Made by a program: the position numbers and the translations under genes. The notes under the pieces are model-generated. The model did not search any database. It saw only the letters and a program-made list of their open reading frames with translations, and was not told where the DNA came from. From positions 3,782,001 to 3,846,000 of the forward strand of contig NZ_CP109467.1 of assembly GCF_036227325.1 (NCBI RefSeq): a DNA stretch of 64,000 bases, read 5' to 3'. Below are positions 8,440-19,107 of the stretch, piece by piece. The stretch's first letter is position 1. The number at the start of each line of letters is the position of its first letter. This DNA is from Streptomyces sp. NBC_01465. Its GTDB lineage: Bacteria; Actinomycetota; Actinomycetes; Streptomycetales; Streptomycetaceae.

Positions 8440-8525
8440 TTCTTGCCGTGAGCTCTTGTCAGGGAGCGGCACGGGCTGATGAGGTATGACCTGGGACACG
8501 AGGGTTTTGCAGAAAGGGCGATGTC

Positions 8526-10481
<1,956 letters not shown>

Positions 10482-10515
10482 CCCCGTAGCGGCGCGGAAC
10501 AGCGCAGAGCACCCG

Positions 10516-10546
10516 AAGGGCATCCGGCAGCGCGCCGGGTGCCCTT
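10516..10546 (+). terminator. Hairpin terminator after acsA
   Basis: AAGGGCATCCGGC pairs with GCCGGGTGCCCTT apart from one mismatch, about 35 bp after the acsA stop codon. Confidence 0.65.
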
Positions 10547-10693
10547 CCTGCGCATAGGGTGAAGATCACCGGATACCCCCCTGTGTGCACCCGGTAAGGT
10601 GATGGACGCGTCAACATCACGTCAAAAAGGTGCGCCGGGAAGTCTGGTCGGCATGTGTTCTGTGCTGCCCAACCGACCGGAGGTCGCCCCGCG

Positions 10694-12097
10694 ATGACCG
10701 CGCCCGCCCCCAGCAACAACGACGGCCGTAAGGTCCTCGGACGGCTCTCGCTCCCCGAGCGGACGTACGTCGCCGACGCCCTGCGCGCCGAGACCGTCGG
10801 CGGTGTGCTGCTGCTCGTCGCCGCCGTCGTCGCCGTCATCTGGGCCAACGTCTGGGGCGGCAGTTACGAGAACGTCAGCGACTTCCACCTCGGCCCCGGT
10901 TCCCTCGGCCTCGATCTCTCCATCCAGCACTGGGCGGCCGACGGTCTCCTGGCGGTCTTCTTCTTCGTCGCGGGCATCGAGCTCAAGCGCGAACTGGTCG
11001 CGGGCGAACTGCGCGACCCCAAGGCCGCCGTCCTGCCCGTCGTCGCCGCCGTCTGCGGCATGGCGGTGCCCGCCGTGGTGTACGTCGTCGTCAACACCGT
11101 CGGCGGCGGCTCCATGGACGGCTGGGCCGTGCCCACGGCCACCGACATCGCCTTCGCACTCGCCGTACTGGCGGTCATCGGGACCTCGCTGCCGTCCGCG
11201 CTCCGTGCCTTCCTGCTCACCCTCGCCGTCGTCGACGACCTCTTCGCGATCCTGATCATCGCGGTCTTCTTCACCAGCGAGATCAACTTCGCCGCGCTCG
11301 GCGGCGCAGTCGTCGGCCTCGCCGTCTTCTATCTGCTGCTACGCAAGGGCGTACGCGGCTGGTACGTGTACGTCCCCCTGGCCCTGGTCATCTGGGGGCT
11401 GATGTACAACAGCGGCGTCCACGCCACCATCGCCGGTGTCGCCATGGGCCTGATGCTCCGCTGCACCAAGCGCGACGGGGAGCACCACTCCCCCGGCGAG
11501 CACATCGAGCACCTCGTACGACCGCTCTCCGCCGGGCTCGCGGTGCCGCTGTTCGCGCTGTTCTCCGCCGGAGTCGTCGTCGGCGGCGGGGTCCTCGGCG
11601 ATGTCTTCACCAAGCCCGAGACCCTCGGTGTCGTCCTCGGGCTGGTCGTCGGCAAGGCCGTCGGCATCTTCGGCGGCACCTGGCTCACCGCCCGCTTCAC
11701 CCGGGCCGAACTCAACGACGACCTGGCCTGGCCCGACGTACTCGCGGTCGCCTCGCTCGCCGGGATCGGCTTCACCGTCTCGCTGCTCATCGGCGAGCTC
11801 GCCTTCGACGGCGACGAGCTGATGACCGATGAGATCAAGGCATCTGTGCTGGTCGGATCGCTGATCGCGGCCGTCGTGGCCTCCGTTCTCCTCAAGGCCC
11901 GCAACCGCAAGTACCGCGCGCTCTGCGAGGACGAGGAGCGCGACGACGACCACGACGGCATCCCCGACATCTACGAGCAGGACAAACCCGAGTACCACCT
12001 GCGCATGGCCGCGATCTACGAGGGGAAGGCGGCCGAGCACCGGCGTCTCGCCGAACTGGCGGGGGCGGCGGGCGACAAGGGCGAGCGTCCGGCATGA
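10694..12097 (+). CDS. nhaA: Na+/H+ antiporter NhaA
   Basis: A 467-residue member of the NhaA family that exchanges cytoplasmic sodium for protons at the plasma membrane. It has about 12 hydrophobic helices. The paired aspartates in VVDDLFAILI near residue 180 are the ion-binding site of the family. ATG 10694 is preceded by GGAGG; an upstream GTG at 10655 would add 13 unlikely residues. The C-terminus carries an acidic, charged cytoplasmic tail of about 60 residues that is longer than in the E. coli protein. It is followed at 42 bp by the holin-X-like gene on the same strand. Confidence 0.92.
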   Translation: MTAPAPSNNDGRKVLGRLSLPERTYVADALRAETVGGVLLLVAAVVAVIWANVWGGSYENVSDFHLGPGSLGLDLSIQHWAADGLLAVFFFVAGIELKRELVAGELRDPKAAVLPVVAAVCGMAVPAVVYVVVNTVGGGSMDGWAVPTATDIAFALAVLAVIGTSLPSALRAFLLTLAVVDDLFAILIIAVFFTSEINFAALGGAVVGLAVFYLLLRKGVRGWYVYVPLALVIWGLMYNSGVHATIAGVAMGLMLRCTKRDGEHHSPGEHIEHLVRPLSAGLAVPLFALFSAGVVVGGGVLGDVFTKPETLGVVLGLVVGKAVGIFGGTWLTARFTRAELNDDLAWPDVLAVASLAGIGFTVSLLIGELAFDGDELMTDEIKASVLVGSLIAAVVASVLLKARNRKYRALCEDEERDDDHDGIPDIYEQDKPEYHLRMAAIYEGKAAEHRRLAELAGAAGDKGERPA

Positions 12098-12139
12098 TCT
12101 GACATCGGACACGAAGTTGAAGATGAGGGAGAGTCAGTC

Positions 12140-12637
12140 ATGAGCGAGCCTGGCAGCACCGCCGGCACCACCGACCGCAGCCTCGGTCAGCTGGTCGCCT
12201 CGGCGACGGCCGAGATGTCAGCGCTCGTACACGACGAAATCGCCCTGGCCAAGGCGCAGCTGCGGCAGGACGTCAAGCGCGGCGGGATGGGCGCCGGTGC
12301 GATCGCGGCGGCCATCGGGGTGCTGATCTTCTCGCTGCCGATGCTGAGCTTCGCCCTCGCGTACGGATTCCGTACGTGGACCCACTGGAACATGGCGATC
12401 TGCTTCGTCCTGTCCTTCGCCGTGAACGTGCTCGTGGCCGGGCTGCTCGGCCTGATCGGCTGGATCTTCATCAAGAAGGCCCAGAAGGGCAAGGGCCCGC
12501 AGAAGGTCGCCGCCTCGGTCAAGGAGACGACGGCCGTACTGCAGGGCGTCAAGCCGCACCCGCGTCCCGAAGCGGCGCTGGACAAGGTCCTCGACAAGTC
12601 GGCCATCGAGGCGGCGGTCAACACTCCGTCGAATTAA
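12140..12637 (+). CDS. DUF1469 / actinobacterial holin-X family membrane protein
   Basis: A 165-residue protein whose amphipathic N-terminus contains basic and acidic residues. Two transmembrane helices follow, at about residues 50-75 and 82-110, and then a basic KKAQKGKGP segment. This layout matches the DUF1469 (phage holin superfamily III) proteins that occur as chromosomal genes in actinobacteria. No lysin gene is nearby, so a phage role is not supported. It probably forms an operon with nhaA upstream. The start is supported by GAGGGAGAG about 10 bases before ATG 12140. Confidence 0.75.
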   Translation: MSEPGSTAGTTDRSLGQLVASATAEMSALVHDEIALAKAQLRQDVKRGGMGAGAIAAAIGVLIFSLPMLSFALAYGFRTWTHWNMAICFVLSFAVNVLVAGLLGLIGWIFIKKAQKGKGPQKVAASVKETTAVLQGVKPHPRPEAALDKVLDKSAIEAAVNTPSN

Positions 12638-12670
12638 CGGCAGCGCCCCGGCTGTGGCACGCTCGTCAGC

Positions 12671-13597
12671 ATGACCGCCTCCGCAGAATCGGGTTCCGTC
12701 GTACGCCTCGACGGCCCCTGGACCCACCGCGATGTCGCCGCCAACGGTGCGCGCTTCCATATCGCCGAGGCCGGTGACGGCCCGCTGGTGCTCCTGCTGC
12801 ACGGCTTCCCGCAGTTCTGGTGGACCTGGCGGCACCAGCTGCCCGCGCTCGCCGACGCCGGATTCCGGGCGGTCGCCATGGACTTGCGCGGGGTGGGCGG
12901 CAGCGACCGTACGCCGCGCGGTTACGACCCCGCCAACCTCGCCCTCGACATCACCGGCGTGATCCGCTCCCTCGGCGAGCCGGACGCGGCGCTCGTCGGG
13001 CACGATCTGGGCGGCTATCTGGCGTGGACGGCGGCCGTGATGCGGCCCAAGCTCGTCCGCCGCCTCGCCGTCTCCTCCATGCCGCATCCGCGCCGCTGGC
13101 GCTCGGCGATGCTCTCGGACTTCTCGCAGTCGCGGTCGGGTTCGTACGTGTGGGGCTTCCAGCGGCCGTGGCTGCCGGAGCGTCAACTGGTCGCGGACGA
13201 CGCCGCGTTGGTGGGGCGGCTGATGCGGGAGTGGTCGGGTCCCACGCCTCCCGAGGAGGAGGCCGTGGACAGGTACCGGCGTGCGATGACGATCCCCTCC
13301 ACGGCGCACTGCTCGGTGGAGCCCTACCGCTGGATGGTGCGCTCGCTGGCGCGGCCGGACGGGATCCAGTTCAACCGGCGCATGAAGCGGCCCGTACGCG
13401 TACCGACGCTGCATCTGCACGGATCGCTGGACCCGGTGATGCGCACGCGGAGTGCGGCGGGGTCAGGGGAATACGTCGAAGCGCCGTACCGCTGGCGGCT
13501 GTTCGACGGTCTGGGGCACTTCCCTCATGAGGAGGATCCGGCCGCTTTCACCGCTGAGCTGGTCAACTGGCTGAAGGACCCTGAGCCCGACCGGTAG
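12671..13597 (+). CDS. Alpha/beta hydrolase, epoxide hydrolase-like
   Basis: A 308-residue alpha/beta hydrolase. LLLHGFPQFWWTW near residue 40 forms the oxyanion-hole HGxP motif. GHDLGG near residue 114 places an Asp as nucleophile, as in epoxide hydrolases and haloalkane dehalogenases. GLGHFPHEE near the C-terminus supplies the catalytic His. The substrate is unknown. The start has no ribosome binding site but has CACGCT seven bases upstream, compatible with a leaderless mRNA. It converges on the GH4 gene. Confidence 0.82.
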   Translation: MTASAESGSVVRLDGPWTHRDVAANGARFHIAEAGDGPLVLLLHGFPQFWWTWRHQLPALADAGFRAVAMDLRGVGGSDRTPRGYDPANLALDITGVIRSLGEPDAALVGHDLGGYLAWTAAVMRPKLVRRLAVSSMPHPRRWRSAMLSDFSQSRSGSYVWGFQRPWLPERQLVADDAALVGRLMREWSGPTPPEEEAVDRYRRAMTIPSTAHCSVEPYRWMVRSLARPDGIQFNRRMKRPVRVPTLHLHGSLDPVMRTRSAAGSGEYVEAPYRWRLFDGLGHFPHEEDPAAFTAELVNWLKDPEPDR

Positions 13598-13789
13598 CCG
13601 TAGGCGAACGTCTGTCCTGCGAACAGCCAAATGCCTCCCGCATAGGCCAATTGGCTGCCCGAGAGGCGATTACGGACCTTGGGGCACGGGCAGACGTCGT
13701 TGTATGGGCTGGACGCACGACTACGGTGACGCAGCACGCAACCGCCGCTCGGCCACAGGCCTGAGCACCCACGAGAGGGGCGGCCCGCA

Positions 13790-13828
13790 TGATCAGGGGC
13801 ACGATCCCCGCCTCGGAATTCCGCTGAT
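13790..13828 (+). CDS. Possible 12-residue leader-type ORF
   Basis: ATG at 13790 follows GAGAGGGG by about 8 bases and encodes MIRGTIPASEFR before a TGA that lies inside the first arm of a long hairpin. No plus-strand gene follows, so if real it is an orphan leader. It may equally be chance. Confidence 0.2.
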
Positions 13829-13878
13829 CCTCCGGCGCAGGGCGCGCTGGGTCTCGGCGCGGCTGCGCCATCAGCGGA
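13820..13878. terminator. Long bulged hairpin between convergent genes
   Basis: TCCGCTGAT at 13820-13828 and GGCGCAG at 13834-13840 pair perfectly with CTGCGCC at 13863-13869 and ATCAGCGGA at 13870-13878. A 5-nt bulge lies on the left side. It sits five bases beyond the GH4 stop codon and also suits transcription from the hydrolase side. Confidence 0.65.
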
Positions 13879-13883
13879 CCTGA

Positions 13884-15230
13884 CTACGGCCGCACGAGGT
13901 AGCTGAGACCGGGGTGCACGCCCCGGTATCCCTCCAGCAGCCTCCGCGCCACCTTCACGGAATCGACCAGCGGGTGGAGGGCGAACGCCTTTGCCGCCGC
14001 CCGCGCCGATCCGCTCTCCGCCGCTTCCAGGACGCAGCGTTCGACTGCCTTCACGGCGGTCACCAGACCGGCCTCGTGGCCCGTCAGCTGCGACACGGCC
14101 AGCGGGCGCGGGCCGTTCGCGTCGATCCGGCACGGGACCTCGATGACGGCTGCCGCGTCGAGCACGGCGAGGGTGTCGCGGTTGGGGACGTTCAGGATGA
14201 GGGTGGCCGGCTCGTCGCGCGCGATGGCCCGCATCAGGGCGAGCGCCACGTTCTCGTACCCGCCCGACTCCAGGTCGTCCGCGGCCCGTTCGCCCGCGCC
14301 CGACGCCTCGCGGTTCTCCGCCATGTACGTGGCTTCGCGCTCGGCGCGCGTACGGTCCCAGGCGTCCCAGGCCTTCGGCTCCCCGGCAGCCATCTCCTCG
14401 TAGAAATGCGCCTGTTGGGTGTGGAGGAAGGCGCCGCGGGTCTGCTCGGCCTGCTGGTAGGCGGCGACCGTCTCGCGGTTGAAGTAGTAGTAGTGCAGGT
14501 ACTCGTTGGGGACGGAGCGGATCGAGCGCAGCCACTCCGCGCCGAAGAGCTTGCCCTCCTCGAACGACGTGAGCAGCGCCTCGTCCTCGAACAGGCGCGG
14601 CAGGACGTCCTCTTCGCCTACGTACAGACCGCGCAGCCAGCCCAGGTGGTTGAGCCCCACGTAGTCGAGGCGCGCCAGGTCGGGGTCGGCGCCCAGCGTG
14701 CGGGCGACGCGGCGGCCCAGGCCCACCGGGGAGTCGCAGATGCCGATGACGCGGTCGCCGAGGTGGGCGGCCATGGCTTCGGTGACGAGGCCGGCCGGGT
14801 TGGTGAAGTTGATGACCCAGGCGTCGGGGGCGAGCCGGGCCACCCGGCGCGCGATGTCGACGGCAACGGGGACGGTACGCAGCCCGTACGCGATGCCGCC
14901 CGCGCCGACCGTCTCCTGGCCCAGGACGCCCTCGGACAGGGCGACGCGCTCGTCGGCGGCGCGGCCCGCGAGACCGCCGACGCGGATCGCGGAGAAGACG
15001 AAGTCGGCGCCGCGCAGGGCGTCGTCGAGGTCGGTGGTGACGGTGACCTCGGGGGCGTCGGGCACGTCTCCCGCCTGGTCCTTCAGGACGCGGGCGATGG
15101 CGGTCAGCCGGGCCGGGTCGAGGTCGTGCAGGGTGACGTGGGTGACCCGGCCGGGGGCGCGGTCGCGGAGAAGTGCCCCGTAGACGAGCGGGACGCGGAA
15201 GCCGCCGCCGCCGAGAATCGTGAGCCTCAC
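13884..15230 (-). CDS. Family 4 glycoside hydrolase (6-phospho-beta-glucosidase type)
   Basis: A 448-residue GH4 enzyme that uses NAD+ and a divalent metal to cleave phosphorylated or free glycosides by redox-assisted elimination. The dinucleotide-binding ILGGGGFRVPL opens the protein. NFTNPAGLVTEA near residue 140 and the metal-site ICDSP near residue 168 match the family, and LNHLGW near residue 197 supplies the conserved His. The start is GTG at 15230 with GGAAGAG upstream. No PTS or sugar transporter gene is adjacent, so the physiological substrate cannot be read from context. Confidence 0.86.
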   Translation of the reverse strand: MRLTILGGGGFRVPLVYGALLRDRAPGRVTHVTLHDLDPARLTAIARVLKDQAGDVPDAPEVTVTTDLDDALRGADFVFSAIRVGGLAGRAADERVALSEGVLGQETVGAGGIAYGLRTVPVAVDIARRVARLAPDAWVINFTNPAGLVTEAMAAHLGDRVIGICDSPVGLGRRVARTLGADPDLARLDYVGLNHLGWLRGLYVGEEDVLPRLFEDEALLTSFEEGKLFGAEWLRSIRSVPNEYLHYYYFNRETVAAYQQAEQTRGAFLHTQQAHFYEEMAAGEPKAWDAWDRTRAEREATYMAENREASGAGERAADDLESGGYENVALALMRAIARDEPATLILNVPNRDTLAVLDAAAVIEVPCRIDANGPRPLAVSQLTGHEAGLVTAVKAVERCVLEAAESGSARAAAKAFALHPLVDSVKVARRLLEGYRGVHPGLSYLVRP

Positions 15231-15241
15231 AGTTGTCTCTT

Positions 15242-15275
15242 CCTCACGGTTTCGTCCTCACGGTTTCGTCCTCAC
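15242..15275. repeat. 14-bp tandem repeat at the GH4/MarP junction
   Basis: The unit CCTCACGGTTTCGT occurs twice in full plus a six-base partial copy. The repeat covers the end of the protease gene (stop at 15272) and the short gap before the GH4 start. Confidence 0.85.
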
Positions 15276-16477
15276 AGCGCGCAGCCCTCGGTGTCGACCT
15301 GCTGGCCCGCGGTGCGGCCCTGGGCGATGTCCTCGCGGATCTCGTCGGCGGTCAGCGCGTACCCGGTGTGGGCGTCGTCGAGGGACTTGGCGAAGACCAC
15401 GCCGTAGACCTTGCCCTCGGGGGTGAGGAGCGGGCCGCCGGAGTTGCCCTGGCGGACGGTGGTGTAGAGCGAGTAGATGTCGCGGCGGACGGTGCCGCGG
15501 TGGTAGATGTCCGGGCCGCTGGGGCTGATCCTGCCGCGCACGCGGGCCGAGCGGACGTCGTACGCGCCGTTCTCGGGGAAGCCCGCGACGATCGCGCTGT
15601 CGCCGCTGTGGGCGTCGTGGTCGGTGTCGGCGAACTGCAGGACGGGGGCGTGCAGATCGGGGACGTCGAGGACGGCGATGTCGCGCGCCCAGTCGTAGAG
15701 GACGACCTTGGCGTCGTACAGCCGACCCGTCCCGCCTATCTGGACCGTGGGCTCGTCGACGCCGCCGACGACATGCGCGTTGGTCATGACACGGCGCTCG
15801 CCGAAGACGAAGCCGGAGCCTTCGAGGACCTTGCCGCAGCCCTGCGCGGTGCCGACGACCTTGACGATCGACTTACGGGCACGAGCCGCGACGGCGCTGT
15901 TGGCGAGGGCCGGGTCGGGGGCCTGGACCTCGGTGATCGGCTCGTTCGAGAAGGGCGAGAAGACCTGCGGGAAGCCGTTCTGGGCGAGGACCGAGGAGAA
16001 GTCCGAGAACCAGGTGGAGGCCTGCGGGGGCATCGCGCGGGAGACGCCGAGCAGCACCTTGGAGCTGCGGACCTCCTTACCGAGGGTCGGCAGGGTGGTG
16101 CCCGCGAGGGCGGAGCCGATCAGCCAGGCGACCAGGAGCATCGCGAGGACGTTGACCAGGGCGCCGCCGGTGGCGTCCAGGGCGCGGGCGGGCGACCAGG
16201 TGATGTAGCGGCGGAGTTTGTTGCCGAGGTGGGTGGTGAAGGCCTGGCCCACCGAGGCACAGACGATCACGACGACGACGAAGACGACCGTGGCCGCGGT
16301 GGACACCTCGGACTTGTCGGTGAGCTGGTCCCAGACGACGGGCAGCAGATAGACGGCGACCAGACCGCCCCCGAGGAATCCGATCACCGACAGGATGCCG
16401 ACGACGAATCCCTGGCGGTAGCCGACGATCGCAAACCACACGGCGGCCAATATCAGCAGGATGTCCAGGACGTTCAC
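15272..16477 (-). CDS. MarP-like membrane serine protease (CvpA domain plus trypsin-like domain)
   Basis: 401 residues from GTG 16477. The N-terminal third is a CvpA-like region with four hydrophobic helices. The C-terminal part is a chymotrypsin-fold protease outside the membrane, with catalytic His in MTNAHVV, Asp in RDIAVLD and Ser in GNSGGPL. This is the architecture of mycobacterial MarP (acid-resistance periplasmic protease). A cysteine pair that regulates MarP may correspond to Cys in GTAQGCGKV and the C-terminal EGCAL. It lies 13 bp downstream of the Nudix gene, so the two are probably co-transcribed. Confidence 0.85.
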   Translation of the reverse strand: MNVLDILLILAAVWFAIVGYRQGFVVGILSVIGFLGGGLVAVYLLPVVWDQLTDKSEVSTAATVVFVVVVIVCASVGQAFTTHLGNKLRRYITWSPARALDATGGALVNVLAMLLVAWLIGSALAGTTLPTLGKEVRSSKVLLGVSRAMPPQASTWFSDFSSVLAQNGFPQVFSPFSNEPITEVQAPDPALANSAVAARARKSIVKVVGTAQGCGKVLEGSGFVFGERRVMTNAHVVGGVDEPTVQIGGTGRLYDAKVVLYDWARDIAVLDVPDLHAPVLQFADTDHDAHSGDSAIVAGFPENGAYDVRSARVRGRISPSGPDIYHRGTVRRDIYSLYTTVRQGNSGGPLLTPEGKVYGVVFAKSLDDAHTGYALTADEIREDIAQGRTAGQQVDTEGCAL

Positions 16478-16490
16478 GGTCGCCAGCCTG

Positions 16491-17201
16491 TCACGCGCGC
16501 CAGTCGAGCGGGACCTGCTTGGAGCGGTCCCAGGGGAGCTCCCAGCCGGCGTAATGCAGGATCCTGTCGATGACTCCGGCGGTAAAACCCCAGACCAGAG
16601 CCGATTCGACGAGAAATGCGGGGCCGTGATGGCCGCTCGGGTGGACGGCGGTCGCACGGTTGGCCGGGTCCGTGAGATCGGCCACGGGAACCGTGAACAC
16701 CCGGGCCGTCTCGGCCTGGTCCACGGCGCGGACGGGGGTGGGGTCGCGCCACCAGCCGAGCACGGGCGTCACCACGAAGGCGCTCACCGGGATGTAGAGG
16801 CGGGGCAGGACACCGAAGATCTGCACGCCTCCGGGATCGAGCCCGGTCTCCTCCTCCGCCTCGCGCAGGGCGGCACGCAGCGGACCCGTCGTACGGGGGT
16901 CGCCGTCCTCGGGGTCCAGGGAGCCGCCGGGGAAGGACGGTTGGCCGGCGTGGGAGCGGAGGCTGCTGGAGCGCTCCATCAGGAGCAGCTCCGGGCCCTT
17001 GGGGCCCTCCCCGAAGAGGATCAGCACCGCGGACTGGCGGCCGCTGCCGCTCTCCGGGGGCAGGAAGCGGCTCAGCTGCTCCGGTCTGACGGTCTCGGCG
17101 GCCGCGACGACCGGGGCCAGCCAGCCGGGCAGCCCCTCGGCCGTGACCGTGACCGTGCTCCCGTCGAGCCGGCCGTCGTACGTCTCATGTGCGCGCGTCA
17201 T
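16491..17201 (-). CDS. Nudix hydrolase, CoA pyrophosphatase-like
   Basis: A 236-residue Nudix protein with FPGGSLDPEDGD followed by LREAEEETGL, together forming the Nudix box. The FPGG and upstream LLLMERSSSLRSHAGQ region resemble the UPF0035 signature of CoA diphosphatases (NudL/PCD1 type). ATG 17201 is preferred because GGGGG lies upstream; a GTG two codons earlier is possible. It lies between endonuclease III and the MarP-like gene in a minus-strand run. Confidence 0.83.
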   Translation of the reverse strand: MTRAHETYDGRLDGSTVTVTAEGLPGWLAPVVAAAETVRPEQLSRFLPPESGSGRQSAVLILFGEGPKGPELLLMERSSSLRSHAGQPSFPGGSLDPEDGDPRTTGPLRAALREAEEETGLDPGGVQIFGVLPRLYIPVSAFVVTPVLGWWRDPTPVRAVDQAETARVFTVPVADLTDPANRATAVHPSGHHGPAFLVESALVWGFTAGVIDRILHYAGWELPWDRSKQVPLDWRA

Positions 17202-17261
17202 GGGCACCCCCGTCTCTCACAACGCCTGCGGTGGGTCTGATCGTTCCGTACGGGCTCGACC

Positions 17262-18170
17262 TCATCCGGCGCCCAGCGGGGCCGCCGGCTTGCCCGGGTA
17301 GTCCGGCGGGGGCTTGAGCCGCTGGCCGGGCCGGCCGCCCTTCTCGTACTTCAGGAGCTTCTGCGCCTTCTCCGGGTCCGTCTCGCCCTCCCCGTACGAG
17401 GGGCAGAGCGGGGCGATCGGGCAGGCGCCGCAGGCCGGTTTGCGGGCGTGACAGATGCGGCGGCCGTGGAAGACGACCCGGTGCGAGAGCATCGTCCAGT
17501 CCTTGGGCGGGAAGAGGCCGGCGACGACGGCCTCGACCTTGACCGGGTCCTCCTCGTCCGTCCACTTCCAGCGGCGGACCAGACGCCCGAAGTGGGTGTC
17601 CACCGTGATTCCGGGGACGCCGAAGACATTGCCGAGGACGACGTTCGCCGTCTTGCGGCCGACGCCCGGGAGCTTGACCAGGTCCTCCAGGCGGGAGGGG
17701 ACCTCGCCGCCGAAGTCGTCCCGCAGGGCCGCGGAGAGGCCGAGGACGGACTTGGCCTTGGCGCGGAAGAAGCCCGTGGGCCGGAGGATCTCCTCCAGCT
17801 CCTCGGGGACCGCCGCCGCCATGTCCTCGGGGGTGGGGTACTTCGCGAAGAGCGCGGGGGTCGTCTGGTTGACCCTCAGGTCGGTGGTCTGGGCGGAGAG
17901 GACCGTGGCGACCAGGAGCTCGAAGGGGTTCTCGAAGTCGAGCTCGGGGTGGGCGTACGGATACACGTCGGCGAGCTCGCGGTTGATCCGGCGGGCCCGG
18001 CGGACCAGCGCGACGTGCGACTCGGGCTTCGCCGTCTTCGCTTTCGGTTTTCTGGTCGTTTTTGCGGCACTCGAAGGACGGGCGGCGGGTTGTTCGCCCA
18101 CAGCGGAATTGCGGTTCGCTGACACCCGTTCAGCCCCCTTGGCCTGCGCTCTCACCGGCGATTTGGACAC
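17262..18170 (-). CDS. nth: Endonuclease III (DNA glycosylase/AP lyase)
   Basis: A base-excision repair enzyme for oxidised pyrimidines. The helix-hairpin-helix [12 protein letters not shown] contains the catalytic Lys, and VDTHFGRL contains the catalytic Asp. Cysteines in [17 protein letters not shown] form the 4Fe-4S cluster. It is 302 residues long, with a Lys/Ala-rich N-terminal extension of about 50 residues. GTG 18170 has TAGGCT six bases upstream, which fits a leaderless promoter; a second GTG at 18125 is possible. It is divergent from crp. Confidence 0.94.
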   Translation of the reverse strand: MSKSPVRAQAKGAERVSANRNSAVGEQPAARPSSAAKTTRKPKAKTAKPESHVALVRRARRINRELADVYPYAHPELDFENPFELLVATVLSAQTTDLRVNQTTPALFAKYPTPEDMAAAVPEELEEILRPTGFFRAKAKSVLGLSAALRDDFGGEVPSRLEDLVKLPGVGRKTANVVLGNVFGVPGITVDTHFGRLVRRWKWTDEEDPVKVEAVVAGLFPPKDWTMLSHRVVFHGRRICHARKPACGACPIAPLCPSYGEGETDPEKAQKLLKYEKGGRPGQRLKPPPDYPGKPAAPLGAG

Positions 18171-18357
18171 TCGGCCAGCCTAGAGCCCGGCACTGACATC
18201 CGCCCCGGTCACAGGCAAGGACCACCCCAATCGGCCCCCTGAGGCACAGGTTGTCACTCGCACACGTCAAACTGGTCACAGATCACACTGATATACCCGG
18301 TCCGGCATGATGGGGACAGCCCGTCCCCTGAGCAGCAGGTCGACAAGGAGAGAACTC

Positions 18358-19032
18358 GTGGACGACGTTCTGCGGCGCGCCCCGCTCTTCGCGGCGCTCG
18401 ATGACGAGCAGGCCGCCGAGCTGCGCGCCTCGATGAGTGAGGTGACGCTCGCCCGCGGCGACGCCCTCTTCCACGAGGGCGACCCCGGCGACCGGCTGTA
18501 CGTGGTGACCGAGGGCAAGGTGAAGCTGCACCGCACCTCCCCCGACGGCCGCGAGAACATGCTGGCGGTCCTCGGCCCCGGCGAGCTCATCGGTGAGCTC
18601 TCCCTCTTCGACCCGGGCCCGCGTACCGCCACGGCGAGCGCGCTCACCGAGGTCAAGCTGCTCGGCCTCGGCCACGGCGACCTCCAGCCCTGGCTGAACG
18701 TGCGCCCCGAGGTGGCCACGGCCCTGCTGCGCGCCGTCGCCCGGCGCCTGCGCAAGACCAACGACCAGATGTCCGACCTGGTCTTCTCCGACGTACCGGG
18801 CCGTGTCGCCCGCGCGCTCCTCGACCTGTCGCGCCGCTTCGGCGTGCAGTCCGAGGAAGGCATCCACGTCGTCCACGACCTGACCCAGGAAGAGCTGGCC
18901 CAGCTGGTCGGCGCCTCCCGCGAGACGGTCAACAAGGCCCTCGCGGACTTCGCGGGCCGCGGCTGGCTGCGCCTGGAGGCGCGCGCCGTGATCCTGCTGG
19001 ACGTGGAGCGGCTGGCGAAGCGCTCGCGCTGA
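18358..19032 (+). CDS. crp: Crp/Fnr-family cAMP receptor protein
   Basis: 224 residues from GTG 18358, preceded by AAGGAGAG. The N-terminal cyclic-nucleotide-binding barrel carries GELIGELSLFD and RTATASALT, the phosphate-binding cassette in which Glu and Arg contact cAMP. A C-terminal winged HTH reads LTQEELAQLVGASRETVNKAL. Its length and location beside nth match the global Streptomyces Crp (SCO3571 in S. coelicolor, from memory), which influences germination and antibiotic production. An upstream frame from 18307 lacks coding character. Confidence 0.94.
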   Translation: MDDVLRRAPLFAALDDEQAAELRASMSEVTLARGDALFHEGDPGDRLYVVTEGKVKLHRTSPDGRENMLAVLGPGELIGELSLFDPGPRTATASALTEVKLLGLGHGDLQPWLNVRPEVATALLRAVARRLRKTNDQMSDLVFSDVPGRVARALLDLSRRFGVQSEEGIHVVHDLTQEELAQLVGASRETVNKALADFAGRGWLRLEARAVILLDVERLAKRSR

Positions 19033-19058
19033 GTCCCTCGCGTACGCACGTACGCGGC

Positions 19059-19092
19059 AAGTGGCGCCCCGCCTGTCGGTGGGGCGCCACTT
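19059..19092. terminator. Bidirectional terminator, perfect 12-bp stem
   Basis: AAGTGGCGCCCC pairs with GGGGCGCCACTT around a 10-nt loop, between the convergent crp gene and the SPFH remnant. Confidence 0.85.
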
Positions 19093-19107
19093 CTGTGTTC
19101 CGCGCGG

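Noticed and set aside
12140..12637. Phage holin for the holin-X-like gene
   Set aside because: There is no lysin or other phage gene nearby. It follows nhaA in an ordinary chromosomal setting, and the family is common in actinobacterial chromosomes.
18240..18300. Possible Crp-binding site upstream of crp (GGTCAC...TCACAC-like)
   Set aside because: The match to the GTG-N6-CAC-type operator is weak and not symmetric. It is not enough to claim autoregulation.
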